Shown here one piece after another: positions 63,807 through 64,000 of a stretch of DNA of 64,000 nucleotides. Origin of the DNA: Phytophthora colocasiae (lineage: Eukaryota; Oomycota; Peronosporomycetes; Peronosporales; Peronosporaceae); NCBI GenBank assembly GCA_018806915.1, contig JAGKQI010000016.1, positions 1-64,000 on the forward strand. The letters are read 5' to 3'. Numbering within the stretch: position 1 is the first letter of the stretch; each line of letters begins with the position of its first letter. The notes beneath the pieces are model-generated. The model saw nothing but the letters and a program-made list of their open reading frames with translations. It ran no database searches and had not been told where the DNA came from. The position numbers and the translations under genes were made by a program.

Positions 63807-64000
63807 GCAGTTCCTTAGCTCCTGCACTAGCTGCTCTTCTTTGATATGCATGTCCTGGAGGATTTATGGACGGTTAGTGCACTTCCGTGCTTTGCTACAA
63901 CCGTCTATGTGTAGTGGATCCATGACCAGCCAGCTCCAGTTTGCTGCAATGGTTGCAGTGCGCCTGAACGGCTGCACCTGCATATCGACAATGCTATCTA
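63807..64000. other. Right edge of window, no gene seen
   Basis: No recognisable coding or element signal in the last ~190 bases. Confidence 0.4.

Overview
The window looks like nuclear DNA of an oomycete, most likely Phytophthora or a close relative. The evidence is intronless eukaryotic genes, oomycete-type initiator motifs (TCATTY-like) just upstream of start codons, plant-FRO-like ferric reductase/NADPH oxidase-type genes, a remnant of a multi-pass membrane protein family common in Phytophthora, and a dense load of Copia, Gypsy, LINE-like and PIF/Harbinger-type elements. The genus is an inference from protein resemblance; no search was run. Few genes are intact and most of the sequence is mobile DNA, as in the repeat-rich, gene-sparse parts of such genomes.

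Layout. 1-2.2 kb: CCGGA-rich repeat debris. 2.2-4.3 kb: 3' end of a LINE-like element ending in an A tract. 4.5-6.7 kb (-): decayed multi-pass membrane protein gene. 7.0-9.3 kb (+) and 9.36-11.75 kb (-): two ferric-reductase pseudogenes, tail to tail and 29 bp apart. 12.75-25.5 kb: a tandem array of 11 near-identical ~1.16-kb units. 25.96-31.07 kb (-): a young Copia element (A) with identical LTRs. 31.2-33.1 kb (-): frameshifted secreted Cys-rich protein gene. 33.2-33.9 kb: unrecognised gene remnant. 35.5-42.3 kb (+): Copia element (B), with an antisense chromodomain-like ORF between pol and the 3' LTR. 42.7-43.1 kb: Tourist-like MITE. 43.5-45.55 kb: non-autonomous LTR element with no gag or pol. 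46.0-48.3 kb (+): intact ferric reductase/NOX-like gene, convergent with 48.9-50.5 kb (-): intact secreted Cys-rich protein gene. 51.2-56.6 kb (-): deleted Gypsy element nested in an old Copia remnant (C). 57.5-60.2 kb (+): intact tandem-C2 protein gene. 60.3-62.8 kb: DNA transposon with 158-bp TIRs and a Harbinger-type transposase. 62.8-63.8 kb (+): truncated ferric-reductase pseudogene.

Three genes look functional: the flavocytochrome-type reductase at 45995-48316, the secreted protein at 48887-50500 and the C2 protein at 57537-60197. The reductase family occurs four times (one intact) and the secreted family twice (one intact). This locus has therefore expanded by duplication and then decayed while elements inserted, and several insertions are recent to judge by LTR identity. 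Every element boundary given rests on target-site duplications read directly from the sequence.

The most unusual signals are the antisense ORFs in the 3' regions of Copia-B and the Gypsy element, the transposon pairing a Harbinger-type transposase with long TIRs and an 8-bp duplication, and the 11-unit array whose unit carries 19-bp TIR-like ends. Single-base homopolymer differences explain the main frame breaks in both Copia elements and much of the array variation, so residual sequencing error must be considered before those ORFs are called dead.
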